64,000 nucleotides of DNA from Hydrogenophaga sp. (GTDB lineage Bacteria > Pseudomonadota > Gammaproteobacteria > Burkholderiales > Burkholderiaceae_C): NCBI GenBank assembly GCA_016741995.1, contig JACVCO010000011.1:62001-126000 (forward strand), given 5' to 3'. The translations under genes and the position numbers were made by a program. The notes beneath the pieces were generated by a model that made no database searches, had not been told where the DNA came from, and was given only the letters and a program-made list of their open reading frames with translations. Below, one piece after another: positions 61,648-64,000 of this stretch (the stretch's first letter is position 1; each line of letters begins with the position of its first letter).

Positions 61648-63318
61648 ATGACCCGCTGGCAACGCCTGTTCCCGTTCCTGCAATGGCCGCGCCCCGACGC
61701 GGCCTTGTTGCGTGGCGAGGCGCTCGCCGGCCTCACGGTCGGGTTGATGGTGATTCCGCAGGGCGTGGCCTACGCCGCGCTCGCGGGCATGCCCCTGGTC
61801 ACGGGCATTTACGCGGCGCTGCTGCCGGCGCTCATCGCGGTGCTGTTCTCGGCCTCGCCGCGCCTGGGGGTGGGGCCCACCGCCCTCACCTGCCTGCTGG
61901 TGGGCAGTTCGCTTGCGCCGCTGGCCACGCCGGGCAGTGCCGAATGGGTGCAGCTCGCGGTGTGGCTGGCGCTGCTGTCGGGCCTGCTGCAGGTGCTACT
62001 GGGTGCGGTGCGCTACGGCTGGTTGCTCAACCTCGTCAACTCGCCGGTGCTCATGGCCTTCACGCAGGGCGCGGCGGTGCTGATCATCGGCTCGCAATCG
62101 CCCGCGCTGCTGGGCTTTGCCAACGGCACCGCGCTGTTCGCGTGGCAGGGCTGGCACCCGGCGTCCATGGCGTTCGGCCTGGGCGCGCTGGTGGCGCTGG
62201 TGGCGGCGCGCCGGCTGCGGCCGGGTTTGCCTTCAGTGCTGGTGCTGGTGCTCGCGAGCGCGGGGCTGGCCCGCCTGCTGGGCTTCGAGGCCGGGGGCGG
62301 TGCCGTCATCGGCACGCTGCCGCAGGGCCTGCCCGCGCTGGTGCTGCCCGGCTGGCCGGGCTGGGAAACGCTGAGTGCGCTGGTGCTGCCCACGCTCATG
62401 ATCACGCTGGTGAGTTTTCTGGAAACGGCCAGCAGCGCCAAGGTGGACAACGGCCGCCGCGGCGTGCGCTGGAACCAGGACCAGGACCTCATCGGCCAGG
62501 GCCTGGCCAAGATCGCGTCGGGCTTCACGGGCGCCATGCCCACCAGCTCGTCGTTCTCGCGCTCGGCGCTCAACCTGTACGCGGGCGCACAGACCGGTTG
62601 GGCCTCGGTGTTCACGGTGGGCGTGGTGCTGCTGGCGCTGCTGCTGGCCATGCCGCTGCTGCACCACGTGCCGCTGGCGGTGCTCGCGGCCATCGTGGTG
62701 CTGCCGATCTGGGGGCTCATCAAGCCGCGCGCGTTCACGCAGCTGTGGCGCCTCTCGCGCGTGGAGGCGCTGATCGCCGGCGCCACCTTCGCCATCACGC
62801 TGCTGGCCGCGCCGCGGCTGTACTGGGGCGTGCTCGCGGGCGTGGTGATGGCGCTCACGCACTTCCTCTACCTGCGCCTGCACCCGCGCATCATCGAAGT
62901 GGGCCTGCACCCCGACGGCAGCCTGCGCGACCGCCACCTGTGGCAACTGCCGCCGCTGGCACCGAACCTTTACGCGCTGCGCATGGACGCTGCGCTCGAC
63001 TTCGCCACCGCGAGCGGCTTCGAGCGCGCCATCGCCGAGCACCTGCAAGAGCACCCCGGCACCGAAGGCGTGATGCTGATCGCGCACCCGATCAACTGGA
63101 TCGATGCCACCGGCGCCGAGACCTTCGGCCGCGTGCGCGAACAACTCGACGACCGCCGCATCCACCTGCACCTGGTGGGCATCAAGCTGCCGGTGGAGAC
63201 GGTGCTGCGGCAAGCCGGCCACCTGGACGCGAGTGAGCGCCTGCACCTGTACCGCACCGAGACGGAAGCCTTGCAGGCGCTGAACACCACACCACCGGCG
63301 CCCACCGACACCCACTGA
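61648..63318 (+). CDS. SulP family sulfate/anion transporter with STAS domain
   Basis: 556 residues. About eleven to twelve transmembrane helices with VGLMVIPQGVAYAALAGMP near the N-terminus and TGAMPTSSSFSRSALN mid-protein, both SulP landmarks, then a C-terminal STAS domain (about 430-540) with GVMLIAHPINWIDATGAETF. Moves sulfate, bicarbonate or dicarboxylate. Following a sulfatase, it could export freed sulfate or import the sulfated substrate; a bicarbonate role is also possible. 28 bases from the sulfatase stop. Confidence 0.92.
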   Translation: MTRWQRLFPFLQWPRPDAALLRGEALAGLTVGLMVIPQGVAYAALAGMPLVTGIYAALLPALIAVLFSASPRLGVGPTALTCLLVGSSLAPLATPGSAEWVQLAVWLALLSGLLQVLLGAVRYGWLLNLVNSPVLMAFTQGAAVLIIGSQSPALLGFANGTALFAWQGWHPASMAFGLGALVALVAARRLRPGLPSVLVLVLASAGLARLLGFEAGGGAVIGTLPQGLPALVLPGWPGWETLSALVLPTLMITLVSFLETASSAKVDNGRRGVRWNQDQDLIGQGLAKIASGFTGAMPTSSSFSRSALNLYAGAQTGWASVFTVGVVLLALLLAMPLLHHVPLAVLAAIVVLPIWGLIKPRAFTQLWRLSRVEALIAGATFAITLLAAPRLYWGVLAGVVMALTHFLYLRLHPRIIEVGLHPDGSLRDRHLWQLPPLAPNLYALRMDAALDFATASGFERAIAEHLQEHPGTEGVMLIAHPINWIDATGAETFGRVREQLDDRRIHLHLVGIKLPVETVLRQAGHLDASERLHLYRTETEALQALNTTPPAPTDTH

Positions 63319-63420
63319 CGCCGCCGGATCGGACGAATGTCACGGCGAGGCGCCCGCAGATCGCGCGCGGCGGCGCAACGCGTGCACAGGCCGGCAGCCA
63401 GGGTCTACATTGCGTGACCT

Positions 63421-63437
63421 GCCCGGCCCCGCCGGGC
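63421..63437. promoter_or_regulatory. Perfect GC hairpin just before ribosome site of PAS gene
   Basis: GCCCGGC-CCC-GCCGGGC has 7-bp arms and a three-base loop, six bases before the GGAG of the next gene. A stem this stable so close to the ribosome site could limit translation, or be a weak terminator for sulP. No T run follows. Confidence 0.4.
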
Positions 63438-63453
63438 CCCGCCGGAGACACGG

Positions 63454-64000
63454 TTGCCCGATCCCCGCCCCCACGCGTTCACGCCGCAGGAACAAGCCGA
63501 ACTCGACGCGCTGGCCGCGCTCGTGCAGGGCGCGATCATGGTGTACGACGTGGACGCCACGGGCCTGGGCCGGCTCATCCACATCAGCGACGGCTGCATC
63601 GACCTCTGGGGTCTGGACGCGGCAACCATCCTGGCCGACGAGGCCGCGATCTGGTTCATGGCGCCGCGCGAGCAGCGCCGGCTGCTGCGCCATTCCTTCG
63701 GCAACGCGACACGGCAGAACCTGCCCTGGGCGCACGAGTGGCGCATCCTGAACGCGCGCAACGAAACGCACTGGCTGCGCGGCATGGGCAAGCCGCGCCC
63801 GCGGGCCGACGGGCATGTGCGCTGGACGGTGTTCATCAACGACGTGACCGACAGCGTGCGCGCCCGCGCGCTGGACATGGCCAGCGACGACCGCTTCCGC
63901 CGCATCTTCGACAGCATTCCCAGCATCGCGGTGCAGGCCTACGGGCCGGACATGATCGTGCGCTACTGGAACAAGGGTTCCGAGCGGGTCTATGGCTACA
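63454..64000 (+). CDS. PAS-domain sensor protein, 5' part
   Basis: Open to the window end (182 codons seen). TTG start with GGAG six bases upstream. Two PAS-like units: residues about 15-120 (GAIMVYDVDATGLGRLIHIS and MGKPRPRADGHVRWTVFIND) and the start of a second from about 140 (RFRRIFDSIPSIAVQAYG). The first PAS core ends with the usual DVTDSVRAR linker. It is probably a sensor kinase or GGDEF protein; the output domain lies outside the window. Confidence 0.75.
   Translation, partial: MPDPRPHAFTPQEQAELDALAALVQGAIMVYDVDATGLGRLIHISDGCIDLWGLDAATILADEAAIWFMAPREQRRLLRHSFGNATRQNLPWAHEWRILNARNETHWLRGMGKPRPRADGHVRWTVFINDVTDSVRARALDMASDDRFRRIFDSIPSIAVQAYGPDMIVRYWNKGSERVYGY

Noticed and set aside
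1-64000. CRISPR arrays, tRNA or rRNA genes
   Set aside because: No regularly spaced direct repeats and no cloverleaf or rRNA-like sequence were seen on either strand by eye.

Overview
High-GC bacterial chromosome segment, dense and mostly single-copy housekeeping or metabolic genes. The gene set fits a betaproteobacterium of the order Burkholderiales, probably Comamonadaceae (Hydrogenophaga-like). It includes Bug-type tripartite-tricarboxylate receptors, a DUF3567 protein, pilT-pilU beside yggS, and a yraN-diaA-dolP cluster divergent from rsmI. This placement is from gene content and memory of those genomes, not from a search. No rRNA, tRNA, CRISPR array, integrase or intact insertion sequence was seen.

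Layout. 1-7.7 kb: start of a fumarylacetoacetate-hydrolase-family gene, divergent IclR regulator coupled to a DUF3108 protein, a DUF3567 protein, an AbrB-type membrane protein whose start codon overlaps that of the divergent chaN lipoprotein gene, a class III aminotransferase, purU and a LysR regulator. 7.8-13.4 kb: a compact operon of one lipoprotein followed by four tandem paralogous secreted HtrA-like serine proteases without PDZ domains. 13.4-25.2 kb: Hsp20, a GlcD-type flavin oxidase, a seven-PAS histidine kinase with a Rcp1-like response regulator, a biotinyl-carboxyltransferase fusion, an RRM-like small protein and a GGDEF-EAL protein. 25.2-32.5 kb: putA with a divergent Lrp/AsnC regulator; an acyltransferase, a JmjC/cupin-like oxygenase and a glutamine-synthetase-family gene read in the same direction behind putA.

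32.6-42.5 kb: DUF3617, yggS, pilT, pilU, a beta-hydroxyacid dehydrogenase, dolP-diaA-yraN against rsmI, DUF502, an exported intradiol dioxygenase and a YdjM-type membrane hydrolase. 42.5-53.7 kb: DinG helicase, patatin phospholipase, GNAT, a chemoreceptor with a sigma-28-like promoter, MarC, a BCCT transporter, a flavin monooxygenase and a PQQ-type sugar dehydrogenase. 58-63.4 kb: MarR regulator divergent from two Bug receptors, a type I sulfatase and a SulP transporter, which together look like an uptake and desulfation module for a sulfated organic compound. A PAS sensor gene runs off the right end.

The outlier is 53.73-57.68 kb, a lower-GC island with more relaxed codon use. It holds a 410-aa protein (histone-H1-like tail, wing-helix-like middle, deoxyribosyltransferase/TIR-like C-terminus), a 56-aa ORF with an ideal Shine-Dalgarno sequence, and an unrecognised 518-aa three-part protein. 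By architecture this is the best candidate for an undescribed conflict or defence system. The second most unusual item is the four-copy protease array.
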